Assembly: GCA_964035545.1 (NCBI GenBank)
Contig: OZ037769.1
Span: 7,625,929-7,689,928 of the forward strand
Direction of reading: 5' to 3'
Source: Bugula neritina
Taxonomy: Eukaryota; Bryozoa; Gymnolaemata; Cheilostomatida; Bugulidae
DNA: 64,000 nucleotides
Shown: piece after piece, positions 11,760 through 24,960 of the stretch
Layout: every line of letters begins with the position of its first letter
Position numbering within the stretch: position 1 is the stretch's first letter
Translations under genes and position numbers: made by a program
The notes under the pieces: model-generated
What the model was told of the DNA's origin: nothing
The model's input: the letters and a program-made list of their open reading frames with translations, nothing else
Databases searched by the model: none

Positions 11760-13193
11760 CTTGAAATATATTCAATTTGTCAATCAAACCAATAGCTTTT
11801 CAAACAATAAAAATGTACATGTTATAGATAAATCTGTGAACCTAAAACCATACTCAGGACAAAAAATTCTTCGTATTACAAACTACTCAAAGTTTATAAT
11901 ATTAAGCCAAAGTTTTGTCTATTTCACTTATTGAAAACTTAATCCATTTATGAATGAATTTTGAAATGATGAGTTTTATTCACTTGGAAATGCTATAATT
12001 CAACAAAAACTGACACTGCAAGCTAAACTACTCAAAGGGTAGAACTTAGAACCTCTGTTCTTAAAAACAAAATTACATACACTGTGCACACACGCGCACA
12101 CATATATAACAGACTTAAAGAAAAATGTTGAAGGTCACCACATAGTTAAGGAAGTAGCTTCAGGACTCACATTGAGTGCTGTTTCTAAAAAGGAAGACTA
12201 TTTCTAGCAACAAATATTAATTAAACTTGGCACAGAGCTGTGGCTGTGAAGGAAAGAGAATCATATGAAGTGTTTCACTTGTTCCTGAAAAGAAAGTTAA
12301 AATATGTCAAGGCTAAACCTAATACGAAGTATGCAGTCATAATAATGGCAGTATTGAGGCAATTTAATATTCAAACAAGAAAAGTGGTTAGGCCTATAAC
12401 GCTCAACTATTCGAAGTGTGATGCCTTAAGATTACACCAAACTTGATTGTAGTATGCACTGACTCTAATACATTGAATAGCACATCTACATTCTAAATAT
12501 CATAGGGTAGATTTACACAACTGCATACACACACTATGCGAACTGATTGATTGAAACATTATTGTGGATATTTTTGCTAAAGTATCGCATTATGCTCTTT
12601 TCAAGGGCATATGCAAGATTTAAAAAAGCTTCAAAAGATCTGTGTTCAATATGAAACATTTGGCAAAATAAGTTGCAGTGTGCTATTAGAATTCTCAACT
12701 TCAATTGATTAAAATTTATAGTGGTAATTAGGAACTTATGTTAGTTATTAGATAAATGATTTCATCTTGTGAGTTTAGTGGTGATGGATGATTTTAATGA
12801 TCACACCAGTCTTTTGATTATGGTATTAACAAAATTGCTTTCCTTAGCAACTTAATGACTAATTGTTTGCAGTCTTTTCTACAACATTACACAAGCTTGT
12901 CGTCATAGTATGTCAATTTAATTTATTATTATACAGAAGTCATCAGTTGACCATGTTTTAGGCTTCACAGGATTGAGGATCAAACACAAATAGCGGGTTA
13001 AATAAGTTACACAAATACTAAATGTGTTTTAGGGATTTACGAAATTCATATGCCGATCAAACTTTATGCAGATCGGGTGGAAGCTGTCAGAAAGATAATT
13101 TAGTATTACAGAGCATTCTCAAGATAACATGATGGTTAAAATTTTAGACAACTATTAAACTAGACAGGTGGCAGGTGGCTTTTTTACTATTCA
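11760..13193. other. Upstream region of the phosphatase-like gene, no gene seen
   Basis: AT-rich spacer holding the promoter and 5' UTR of the minus-strand gene ending at 11759. A 68-codon open frame near 12.24-12.45 kb has no recognisable motif, so I do not call it. Confidence 0.5.
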
Positions 13194-13201
13194 CCAATGT
13201 G

Positions 13202-14168
13202 CAGAGTGGTATATATTAGGAGTGTTGACATTAGGTAATCTTACGGAATCATATGGGCGCCATTATGCCGAGATTGGTACCGCGAGTTTATATAAGTTAT
13301 AAAGGAAAAATTTTGTCACTTTTGTTATTTTATTTTTTTTCTATTTTATGTGTCCATTTTTTTAGTTTTGTTTATTGGTAAAGTTTTTAAACACATTTTT
13401 TATGCACATAAAATTTAAAAAAAATTAAAACTCAATCATGCACGTAAATACAAAGCTATAAAGTTGAAGCTTCGCTGTGATTACAATGTGAATATGAATT
13501 GAATAATGCTTGCAATAACCATTCTACACAAAATACGTTACAGTTGCTATAAATGTAAGACTAGTATATTGGATGCAAATAGGCACGGTAATACTACTTA
13601 AGTTATGCTATTTTTGAAATTTGTAGTAAATATTTGGCGTGTATATATATATAATATATATATAATATAATATATAATATAGTATTAAAATATATATATA
13701 TATATTATATATGATATTATTATATATATATAATATATTAATGTATAATATATTATTATAATATATATATATTATATATAATATATAATATAATAATATA
13801 TTATATATGATATTATTATATATATAATATATATATATAATATAATATATAATATAATAATATATAATATATATATTTATATTATATATAATATTGTTAT
13901 ACTTATATAATACATATATATATAATATAACATAATATATAATATAACAATATATAATATATAATAATATATATGTATATTAAATATAATATAATATATA
14001 ATATAATAATATATTATTATAATATATATGTATATTAAATATAATATAATATATAATATAATAATGTATAATATAATAATATATTATATGTGATATTATT
14101 ATATATATAATATATATATATAATATAATATAATGATATATAATATATTATTATAATATATATATATC

Positions 14169-14203
<35 letters not shown>

Positions 14204-14578
14204 ATATTATTATACTTATATAATACATATATATATAATATAATATAATATATAATATAACAATATATAATATATATAATAATATATAATATATTATTAT
14301 AATATATATATATAAATATATATATATTATATATAATATAATTATACTTATATAATACATATATATATAATATAATATAACAATATATAATATATAATTA
14401 TAATATATATATTATGTAATATAAAATATAATATAATAATATATTATATGTATTATATATTATATATAATATAATAATATATAATATATCATTATAAAAT
14501 ATATATTATATATAATATTATTATACTTATATAATACATATATAATATAATATATAATATAACAATATATAATATATT

Positions 14579-14620
<42 letters not shown>

Positions 14621-15049
14621 CATGCCAAATATTTACTACAAATTTCAAAAATAGCATAAATTAAGTAGTATTACCGTGCCTATTTGCATCCAATTTACTA
14701 GTCTTACATTTATAGCAACTGTAACGTATTTTGTGTAAAATGGTTATTGCAATTATTATTCAATTCATATTCACGTTGTAATCACAGCGAAGCTTAGACT
14801 TTATAGCTTTGTATTTACGTGCATGATTGAGTTTTAATTTTTTTTTAAATTTTATATGCATTGAAAATATGTTTAAAAACTTTACCAATAAACAAAATTA
14901 AAAAAAAATGAACACCTAAAATTAAAAAAAAAATAAAATCACAAAACTGACAAAATTTTTCCTTTATAACTTATATAAACTCGCGGTACCAATAGCGGCA
15001 TTATGATTTTTCATGGTTTAAAGTCAACACTCCTAAATATACCACACTG
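13202..15049. mobile_element. hAT-like non-autonomous foldback element, 8-bp target duplication
   Basis: 1,848-bp element flanked by an exact 8-bp direct repeat, CCAATGTG (13194-13201 and 15050-15057). Its ends are inverted repeats beginning CAGAGTGGTATAT on the left and CAGTGTGGTATAT on the right read inward. An 8-bp duplication and CA-G ends are hallmarks of the hAT superfamily. The inverted arms are very long, about 430 bp each (13202 to about 13640, and about 14622 to 15049). They match base for base over long runs, for example GGTACCGCGAG and GATGCAAATAGGCACGGTAA and their complements. Between them lies about 1 kb of pure A/T. No transposase is encoded. Confidence 0.8.
13641..14622. repeat. 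AT-only core, (TA)n with ATAATATA motifs
   Basis: Nearly one kilobase made of TA, TATAA and ATTAT units with almost no G or C. It shows higher-order repeats of roughly 180-200 bp: the phrase ending atacttatataatacatata recurs at about 13.9, 14.2, 14.35 and 14.53 kb. It sits at the tip of the foldback, so it would form the loop or extended cruciform. Open frames here are meaningless. Confidence 0.95.
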
Positions 15050-15339
15050 CCAATGTGTCACAGGAGGTTGAAATTGTATTGAATACTTTTAACATACCAA
15101 GTAGATATTTTTAAAAGGCATATGCTAAAGGGTAGCAAGTAGTAGGAGCAGCATCAGTATACTCCTACTAAATTATACCCACCATTATTATTTCTATTTG
15201 GTCCACTAGACTTATAGTTCTGCTGACTTTGAGTGAGATACTGTAGCAAATGTGGGGATAGAACTCATGTTATCATTATATCATTGTTGTTATTTACTAC
15301 CTAATCCATTGCATAATTTCCTTTGTGAATTAGTTTTTT

Positions 15340-15719
15340 TGTAAGTCCGACTTCGGCTGAGTCGGACACACCAAAATTATTGGGAATGTTTGATTCATAG
15401 GATTTGGACACCCGACTGAGTTCCGGGTGTCTGTTCCGAACCCATTCCAAATCAGGCGTCCGATTCGGACACCTGAATGTCAGTCAGGCGCCCGAACTCA
15501 GCCCGAAATTGGACCTCCGTTTAGAGAGTAATTTTGTATATAAGTACGAGCTTTTCAGTCTCTAGTGAGACAGACTGGGAACTAACACCAATTAGTACGC
15601 GTATTTATCACTATTCACTGTGCGGAGCCACACCTGGGTTCTTTTCCTAGCAGGCACTATAATAAATCCTAAGTAACCGGCAACCTGTCTCATTTCGCAT
15701 CTGCTTGGTTTCATTGACA
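15340..15719 (+). mobile_element. Possible solo LTR
   Basis: A 380-bp, relatively GC-rich block starting TGTAAGTC and ending TTGACA (TG...CA ends). It contains a TATA box (TATATAAG, about 15536), then a likely transcribed region and AATAAA (15661), in the order U3-R-U5. The start carries the short inverted motif GTCCGAC-TTCGGCTGA-GTCGGAC. No internal retroelement genes flank it, and I could not find a clear target duplication. Confidence 0.4.
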
Positions 15720-15766
15720 AACCCCCAAATTATCACAATATTAACAGACTAAACCCAGTAGTATTA

Positions 15767-16115
15767 AGGCCTAGCCACACACTCGTGAGAATCACATGAA
15801 TTTGTCTATTTGACATGAAAACACAAACGTACGATCAAATTTGAGGGAATTCAAACGAAATCGTCTTCGTTGGGTGCACCCAACGAAGACGATGGATGAA
15901 AATCACAATTAACGATAAGCACCATTTGATTGGTCAATAGCATTTTAGCAACAGTAATTATTTCATTTCTACCACGTGTCTCTGTTTGGAAATTTTCTGC
16001 TGTTTGTATCTCGTGCAAGACTCATTCACGGACTATTTATTATGTGTTTCGTCCGACAAGTGTGTGGCTCGTCACACGAGTTTCGTGTGGTTCTCACGAG
16101 CGTGAGGCCAGGCCT
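15767..16115. mobile_element. PIF/Harbinger-like MITE, TTA target duplication
   Basis: 349-bp non-coding element bounded by TTA on both sides (15764-15766, 16116-16118). Imperfect terminal inverted repeats of about 42 bp begin AGGCCTAGCCACACACTCGT on the left; the right end reads inward AGGCCTGGCCTCACGCTCGT. TTA duplication and short TIRs fit the PIF/Harbinger superfamily. No transposase is present. Confidence 0.65.
15860..15893. repeat. Perfect 34-bp palindrome inside the MITE
   Basis: Self-complementary without a spacer, centred on GGGTGCACCC, and GC-rich relative to the surroundings. It can form a cruciform or an RNA hairpin in the left half of the MITE. Confidence 0.9.
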
Positions 16116-16118
16116 TTA

Positions 16119-17878
16119 CTCTTTACTTACAACTGCTTTTGCTGTTACTACAACTATTACCATTAACAACAGCGATAGTAGCAACAACATTAATAGCACT
16201 AGTAATAAATCTTTTCTACAGCCAGTACTTTATCTTGTAAAAGATGTTTTTCTGTTAACTTAAATTATAAATACCTCAACTAACATGTTAGTAATAGTTG
16301 TTGCCAGTTGTTTGCCTAACATTGATCGGTATAAATTAATATTATACTCTATCCGAGACTAGCTTTTTATTTATTCCAATTGGATTTCAACAGTTTATTG
16401 TTTTTATATAAATACTAGCAACTAAAAAAATTAGATCTCAACTTCAAGTAAAACGCTAAGTTAGTAGTTACAAAATAAAATAATAAATATTTAAAATAAC
16501 ATTGAAATTAGTCTATAATTATTAATATTATTCATTATTGGTAATACTGATAGAAAATGGTTTAATTACAGATTTACTAAGTAGTAATTATAATGATAAT
16601 CATAATCATGTCAAGTATAAATTATAAAAAACTAGAAATTCATAATCAATCAATACCATTATCATAGATAATACTATTAGTATAAATAAGTATTACTATT
16701 AGTCTTAGATTAAGATAATATTAGTTGTGAAACTCAGACTGAGAGTGAATTATTAGAGTTAGTACATCCACATTGTGATTGCTAGTTTTTTCTGACTCTT
16801 AATCTCCTACTATTACTATTACTATTAGTATTAATAATATTACTACAGCTACTATTAATATAACTTAAACTATTACTATTAGTATTACTATTAAGTATTA
16901 TTAGTATAAGTATTACTATTACTATTACTATTAGTAATACTGTAAGTGTATTACTATTACTATTAGTATTAGTATTACTATTACTATTAGTATTATAATT
17001 AGTAAAATCAAAATGAATATTTTTGACAATAATTCGATAAACAAATATTCGTATAAATATAACATTATTTACAACTACTTTATAATCATTGGGCTTGAAC
17101 TTTTGCTATAAAGCAATCAATATCATCATTATCATAATGATAATATTAATTGATATTAATTGTGATCATCGAAACTCATTCTAATCATTGTCTACGTAGT
17201 TAGTTTGTACAGACTACAGAGGGCAATGTGAGTTAATTCCGATTGTATAAAAAGGGAGTCACAGGTAAATGGGATCTTTTACGATAGTTGTACATCAATC
17301 CTCACTTTTTCTTTGTAATCACTAATAGAAGAAAAGACAACTCTTAGCTTACTATCTTCGCACGCTTTTCACTTGTTTTTCTGCTGTTTAATATTAATAA
17401 TTTGATAATTTCAATCATGTGAATGTTGGTATCAATTCGTTTGCATAATTATTTTAAATTTAGAACTCCTATTCACAAAAATTAATCATAATGTTGCAGG
17501 TTAAGTTTGTAGACTAGTGTTTGAATATATAGCTGAAAAATATATTTTTTCATCTGAAGTTGTCAAGACCTAATCCTAAAGGTTCCCAGCTACTTTTCGA
17601 CTTGTGTAGTGGTAGCAGATGCTTTTAGACTTTCATCGAAATCATAAATGTATTCATTTATAAGATGTAATAGTGTAGAATAAGCTAGAATGTAAGCAGA
17701 TACAGGAAAAGAGCTAGAGTTCTAGAGAATAATTGTAATAAAGGTGCATTTTGTTGCCCTGTTGCACATCCAGTTATATATAGCAATTTAAATTTACTAA
17801 TGAGCCTGATGAGTGCTGCAAAAACTAAAATCAATAAATGTGAAAGTGTCATCCAGAAATTGTTTTTTTTTCTTAGTT
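16119..17878. other. Non-coding, low-complexity ATT/AGT-rich stretch
   Basis: No gene seen. It contains imperfect trinucleotide-type runs of TAC/TAT/TAG (TATTACTATTAGTAT phrases, densest at about 16.80-17.00 kb) and an AT palindromic patch near 17.12-17.16 kb. Confidence 0.5.
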
Positions 17879-18075
<197 letters not shown>

Positions 18076-18131
18076 ACTGTGAGATATAGTGCGCTGCTTA
18101 AAAGAGCTCAATGTTTAAAACAGAGCATATC

Positions 18132-18329
18132 ATAAAATAGAATTGAAATGACACAGTTAAAATTGATAAAACATTTTATTACTAATAGTTTCATGTATGT
18201 TAAAATATACACTCTTCAGATAAAATGTTTAAACATTTTATCTGAAGAGTGTATATTTTAACATACATGAAACTATTAGTAATAAAATGTTTTATCAATT
18301 TTAACTGTGTCATTTCAATTCTATTTTAT
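18132..18329. repeat. Perfect 198-bp palindrome, no spacer
   Basis: Every base from 18132 to 18230 is complementary to its mirror from 18329 to 18231, checked in ten-base blocks with no mismatch. The centre is ATGTTT|AAACAT. It is bordered by (TA)n DNA on the left and TATG/TATA repeats on the right. Either a very young foldback insertion or an artefact of library construction or assembly. Confidence 0.95.
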
Positions 18330-18346
18330 ATATATATGTATATATG

Positions 18347-18384
<38 letters not shown>
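18330..18384. repeat. TATA/TATG microsatellite
   Basis: Short run of (TATATG) and (TATG) units abutting the right end of the perfect palindrome. Confidence 0.9.
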
Positions 18385-18385
<1 letters not shown>

Positions 18386-20476
18386 TATGTATATATGTAA
18401 TAGAGTTATACTTTCTAAATTATAGTTTTATATCAGCCAGGTTAAAAAATTCATAGCTCGCAGCAACTGCATCATGGCTATATCTGTTGTAGTAGAAATA
18501 CATTTGTACAAAATATTTTGTTTTATTTAAAAAAAACATTATAAAATGGTGCATACTTAATACAAAAATATTTAGGTGCATGCTGGGCACATACACACAC
18601 ATATATTATAGACATAATATTATTATTTTGTATTATATGCATACTATTTATAGGTCTGGCACATGTCCAGTGCAACCAAACTATGTAAAAAGCAATAAAC
18701 AGGTTGCACCAACACAATCATACACCTAATCTGAGCTATCATCAACAGCAAGAAAACTGCAATTTCTCAGGGAAAAATTGCTGAGTCTCACTCACTCTTT
18801 GTCTGTTTTAGATCCTGATTCTTGAACACTGCAATTTCCTTTCAATAGTGCAAACTAATTTTTGTTGCTGAAAAATAAATATATAACACTAACAATACTT
18901 GTAAGGGTGTGCATAGTTCGCATACAGTGCATACTTATACGTTTTGTGAACAAACCTTTATTATATATTTTCTAGCTTTTCCAAGAACTGTTTGCATTAG
19001 TCGAATCTTAGAAAACGTTTATCGAATTCCTGGTTAAATTAATAAACAGTGCTATATTGACCAACCTTCTACACACCATAGTTGCACCATTATATCACAT
19101 GTCTAGTTGGCAAACAGTATAACACACCAACTGGTTATAAGGAAATGAGAATGAACAAGCTTTTTCATTGGTGCTTTGCTATTGCAATAATTATTCAAAA
19201 AAAGTTAAATGTAATTTCTTTGAAGGAAAATATTTTGATTTGCCTTGACAAAAACTAAAAACAATAACTTACAAGCAAACTGTTGAAGCATACAAGCAAA
19301 ACAATTGGGTAAATTTTATTGTGAAGGGTGGATGTTGAAAATCTTATTGTGAAAGTGAACGATATGGCAACTTGGCGTGAACTTGTTGACATTCTTGATA
19401 AAAGTTAGGTCTAACCTTGTATATATTTTTATTGGACTTGAGGAAAGCTCAAGAAAACAAATAAAATACCTGTGTTATAGATAAGGTGTGTTGTTACCTG
19501 TGAGGTATAACCACATATGAGGTGACTGAAAGGTCATTATGAAGAACTTGTGTACACTAATGAGACTTGCAACTGGTAGTCAAAAGAGAAATTGCGTCCT
19601 TCATTACCCAGCTTGCAAGCCACCAAGTACTTGAGCAGCTATTATAACTATCTATGTATATGTGTATGTATGTATATGAATACATGTATATGTATGTAGG
19701 TGTATATATATGTGTGCGTGCGTGTGTATTTAATAAAAGAATATAACATAATAAGTCGTGAGTTCCAAGAAAACCTGATAAAGTGAAATGATATTATAAC
19801 AATGTATAGTATGTTCCAGTAACCAGCCAATCTAACCTAAGGCGGGTAGGGGTTAACAAATATTATGATTGAGCACCTCTCGCACTGTAAAAACTGAAGC
19901 CTAGAAAACTTCAGCTGACATTTATGATTGATTGATTGATTTATTACATATCACAAACATGACAACACGTTGCAAAATTCAGTGTAAATACTGGCTATAA
20001 TAAGTAGGAATGAACAAAAATAAGAGAAAAAATCAAAACTCTGTTGGATTATTTAAAATAAAAGCTCATTTAAAGTATTTACAAGATGTCGCAAGAAGCT
20101 ATCTCTGCCCCATGCCCCTCTATATTTGATGATCTCTAATCAAAAGTTGTAGTTAACAAACACCTCAGTAAAACTTATTGGTTTCAACATAAGAAGCTGT
20201 ACATGCTTCAAGTAAACTTTATTTACAATTAGGTTAGTTTTGCTAGGGTTTGACATAAATAGAAGTACATTTTGTCTGGATCTGGTTCATTCTTCTTAAT
20301 TGTAATTACAATAAGTGGTGCTATATTAGGGAAGAGACTTGAATTTATGCAAAATAGACTAATGTGAGATAATAATGCATTCAAAAACTGCATATGTAGG
20401 TATAGGGTCATTATACAACTAGATGTATAACAATGTTATGTACTCACAAAGCATCAGTTAGGGGGTTTCTAATTTC
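18385..20476. other. Non-coding spacer
   Basis: No exon or RNA gene could be supported. It contains a TATG/GTGTGTG microsatellite near 19.65-19.73 kb and an ATTG run near 19.93 kb. Confidence 0.45.
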
Positions 20477-20480
20477 TTAA

Positions 20481-21071
20481 AGAATCCCTGACACACTTCA
20501 CTTATGTAGTATTAAAATATTCTTATACATCTTAGTTGTCATCTACATACTGTTTTAAGGTTATATACCTAAACAATTTTGTTTTACAATGAATTTTGTG
20601 CATGTATGTGCTGAAATGATTTGGGAGTTGTGATCGCTTGCAGATGATGTTTCCGGTAAGCTTTGACTTTAAAGCCACTATAAAACTTATACTAATTATA
20701 CCTAACTTTCATTGCATGCTATTGTTAGCTGCTGCACTGCACAGCCTAATCACTGATACGGCTTGAAAGTTCACAGTTTAAACTTTTAAGTCATTTCAGT
20801 GATTAAGCTGTGCAGTGCAGCAGCTAACAATAGCATGCAATGAAAGTTAGGTATAATTAGTATAAGTTTTATAGTGGCTTTAAAGTCAAAGCTTACCGGA
20901 AACATCATCTGCAAGCGATCACAACTCCCAAATCATTTCAGCACATACATGCACAAAATTCATTATAAAACAAAATTGTTTAGGTATATAACCTTAAAAC
21001 AGTATGTAGATGACAACTAAGATGTATAAGAATATTTTAATACTGCATAAGTGAAGTGTGTCAGGGATCCT
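20481..21071. mobile_element. TTAA-flanked foldback element (piggyBac-like MITE candidate)
   Basis: Two 276-bp inverted arms (20481-20756 and 20796-21071) separated by 39 bp. I count only four mismatches between the arms, all transitions, and no indels. TTAA lies immediately outside both ends (20477-20480, 21072-21075), as expected for piggyBac-type insertion. There is no coding capacity. The inward end sequence is AGAATCCCTGACACAC on the left and AGGATCCCTGACACAC on the right. Confidence 0.7.
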
Positions 21072-21075
21072 TTAA

Positions 21076-23695
21076 ATATTTTAATGCGGTTTGGTGCTAA
21101 TGGCATAATAATATTATAACAATTCTGAAGACAGCAGATTCCATGTCAACATGGAAAACATTCTCATAATTAATAATAATTAATGTGAGGTAGCAGCTTG
21201 CTACTTGGCACTTGCTGATCGATTGGTCACACGTTTCAGTGGATTAAGTTCAAGATATTTGGATACTACCTTATCTTACACTTATATATTATATAATGTA
21301 GCATTTATAAGATCTGTTTGCAGACCCTGACATAGTATTACAAGCAGTATAGCAATATTAACTATAATCAGCATGAAGGTGTTGATAACTTAACTACACA
21401 AATCAACTAAAACTAAATTTCTTCAGATTGCACTTGTATATAGCGTCAACAACTGTTATGTAATAGTGACTAATGGAGTGCATATATTGTGTAAACTATG
21501 TTTGTGATATGCAACAGTAAGCAGCATCTCCCCTTACCTCCCTCTGCACTTCTAGTATATTGTTTTGAATAAAAATCTTCTCCTAGTGTTTAAAAGGATA
21601 TACCTGCTGGCTATAACCTAATAGGAAATCTGTATTGCTCCACTAAACTAAAGTATACACAATAAATTCCTAACGGAGGGATATATTTACATTTCTGTAA
21701 ACAAATGCAACCGTGATAAACATTCTTGCTTACTAGATATCTCTTAACTATTTTGAAATATTCTTTAAGTTTCTTTTGTATGAAGTTACAAATATATATA
21801 ATTCTTTATCTTCCGAGTGCAAACGGCCTGGTTTGATAGCTAATCTATAAAATTAGGTGACATAACATAACAGGTGATACAACAATATAATTTTATGTGC
21901 AGATTAATAGCTGGGCTATTGAAACAAATGTCATCAATTGGTTGAAAGCTGCTGCTATTTCAAGTGGATGCTGCGGTGGTATGTATACTTTAGCTGTATA
22001 GGTGTGTTAAACTTTACTATTATGACAACAATATCACCTTAACTAGACAAAAACAGCTTGTCTCCCCTAAGCCAATAACAACTATCATGGAGTGCAATAA
22101 CAAGCAGTAAATGTGAGAAGTTCAGATAAATATAATTATAACATGCATGAGCACTTACAAAAATATAAATAACTTCATTATTTAATTTGCAGGCACCTGC
22201 AATGATCTAATTGTAGAAAATATTTATATAATAGTGTTAGATATTTATGTATAATATTATTATATCAGATATCTCTATGATACTGTATTGTGGGGACCTA
22301 GAAACAGCAACATGGTTCAAAGTGTGCAAAATATATTTATTATATTTAGTATTGTGCTCTGGGGTTCCAGTTATTAAAACATTGTTTGCATCAACCTGGT
22401 GGCAGAGATATTATGTACTCGGTTAACCATGTAAGAAGATAAACACACTTAAGCAAATAGATCTAAACTCTTCATCCAAAGTTAATCAGCTATAACTTTA
22501 TTATGTCTATAAAAATGCAGCACCTACAGTCTACAGTGACGGCAGTAGACAATTTATAGACCACAGTTTTATGTCAGTTGGCTGTAGGCTACCAAACTAT
22601 GCATTCCAAGACACTTTCATGTTATTCTTAGAAAAGAATGATTAAATCAATTGATCTATTCATGATGATGACACAACCAAGCACTTTATCCAATTGTTAC
22701 CTTGGGCAAATTGGAAGCTAAATTTATCAATTTGCTACCAATATAATACCAAAAACTATAGGGAGCAGCTGTGGTTTATAGGTTAGTATACACAAGGTCA
22801 GTGGTTCAAAATTCCATTGGTGATGTTGGAAATGACATTCAGTTGTAATTGCGCCTTTTCTACAATAGAAAACAATTCCTAAGCAATTCCTTTACAAACA
22901 CCCTCTCCATCGGAGGTTCTCAGGCCGATGGCAGCTATAAACCCACATGATTTTTACAATATCAGAAGCTATCTGCCTTCTTTTGTCCCATATACAAAGT
23001 CAATTATAAAATTTCATAACCACACAACCTAAATGCTGTTTAGTGTGCCGTTATTCTCAATGATTTTGCTTTGAATTTGAAATCATTTAAAATTTGCTTA
23101 TCTTTAGGTTCTTGAAAAATTCGAGAACTTTACTTGTGTGCTCTTAAATGTGGAAAGTAAGCATCCAGCATGCATAGCAACTTTTTGGCTAAGTTAGTGT
23201 TCGGCATATATAATTACAAGAACTGTAGCAGCTATTACAAGTATGGATAGTACTAAATAGTCATTGGTGAAAAAATGGAGTTAATTTATTCACCTGCTAA
23301 TTCTTTTCATTATGGCATAACATAGTCAACTATCATACATATATAAATATTATAATATCTAAAATCTAAATTATATTATTATAAGTATATAAGCTTATAG
23401 CCATAAGAGATAAGTTAAGCAGGTTAAATTTTAGGAACAAAGCTACCATAACAATTTAAAAGAGTAGGAGTAGATACAATTTATAAAGTAGTATAAATAG
23501 TTACTGCATAGTATTACTGAGATTGTCTATGATTACCTTTCAAGCTTCATTAGAAAAGGCTGCATTTTATAGCAGTAATTAAACTTCTATGGGCGAACTT
23601 TAAATGAACTTTTAATGTTTCCCAATAGTACAAAAGTGAGATAAAGTTAGATTAAAACTTTTAATCTCAAGCTATTATTTTTTATTTACACTAAC
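21076..23695. other. Non-coding spacer
   Basis: AT-rich sequence without a supportable gene. The only structured piece I see is a SINE-like copy at about 22.76-22.96 kb. Confidence 0.45.
22758..22960 (+). repeat. Probable tRNA-derived SINE copy
   Basis: Begins with a tRNA-like head: a diverged box A region (TGTGGTTTATAGGTTAGTA) and, about 30 bp on, GTGGTTCAAAATTCC, which resembles box B (GGTTCGAATCC). A non-tRNA body with CCATCGGAGGTTCTC and CCGATGGC follows. Diverged; the call rests on the two Pol III promoter-like boxes and their spacing. Confidence 0.45.
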
Positions 23696-23754
23696 ACACC
23701 CACGCACACACACCAACACACATGCACACACACCAACACACATGCACACACACC

Positions 23755-23803
<49 letters not shown>

Positions 23804-24000
23804 CAACACAAATTCACATCAACACAAATTCACATCAACACAAATTCACATCAACACACACACGCACAAGACAACAAACACAAACTTGCACAAGACAACA
23901 CAAGCACGCACAAGACAACACAAGCACGCACAAGACAACACAAACACGCACAAGACAACACAAACACGCACAAGACAACACAACACACACACAATTTTAT
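23696..24000. repeat. Compound CA microsatellite and 16/20-bp minisatellites
   Basis: CA-rich composite: ACACACCA units, then (CA)n to about 23.80 kb, four copies of a 16-bp unit (atcaacacaaattcac), then 20-bp units of the type acaagacaacacaaacacgc to about 23.98 kb. Long open frames here on both strands come from the repeat. Confidence 0.95.
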
Positions 24001-24960
24001 ACAATCCTATATTTTTTAAGTTATGAGTTTTAACCAAAAAAGACATAAATATGGCAATTACAGGTAGCTTGAAACTACATTGGCAGTAACTGGCTATGTG
24101 TACTATACTGGGTCAGTCAAATATACTTGAGTTTGCTTTCCTCTGTGTATCTTCAACAAGAAGAGCAGCTGCAAACTGATGCAAATCTCTGCCGGAAAAC
24201 TTGCACTCTCTCAACTTATATAAAAGATATCTACAAATAATTTATCTAAAGCTTAAATACAGCCTACTTACACAATATTTTTCATTCATAAAGTAATCAT
24301 GTGTTTCAATTTAAACGAATTGACAACATGCAGTTAGTTGCACACCGAAAATGCTAATTAAAAAACTAAATTGCATAGCAATTAACTGTTTGTGAGAACA
24401 TTTAAAACTGAAAGTAGTAAGTTATTCAACGTGGATTGTTATACTATTTTTAAATATGCAAATTATAGCTCTACGTAAAAATATTCTCATGAATATTCTT
24501 TTCCTTATGAATCATTGATTCCTAAATTAGATGAATGTGTAGATTATGTAACTATACTTATACTGATCTACAGTGAGATAAATGCATAACCTTGCTAATT
24601 ACTGAATAGAGTAAGTTATCACTACTCATTGTGCTGTCAGACAGCTAACTTTTCATCACAATTGAACAGCCCACTTGAATCTAGTAAAACCTTTCAACTT
24701 CGAGGAAGCCTTCCTGCAAAAAATCATCAAGGTAATACGTTTTGCAAGCTGGCAGTGTGGAGGACATGCTTGTGTTGATAGACATTCCAAGTGATGTGTA
24801 GTACATGCATGATTCAAAAATGAATAAAATGCAAGATAATTTCCTTGTTTTCAGACTATAACAGTAAGGGATATTCTATAATTACCATCACACACTTCTA
24901 ATTATGAAATATTAGCCAGCATTCATTCTGCTCTGACTTCAAGTGCACTGTATGTACAAT
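24001..24960. other. Non-coding spacer
   Basis: I see no gene, RNA gene or mobile element in this stretch. Confidence 0.45.
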
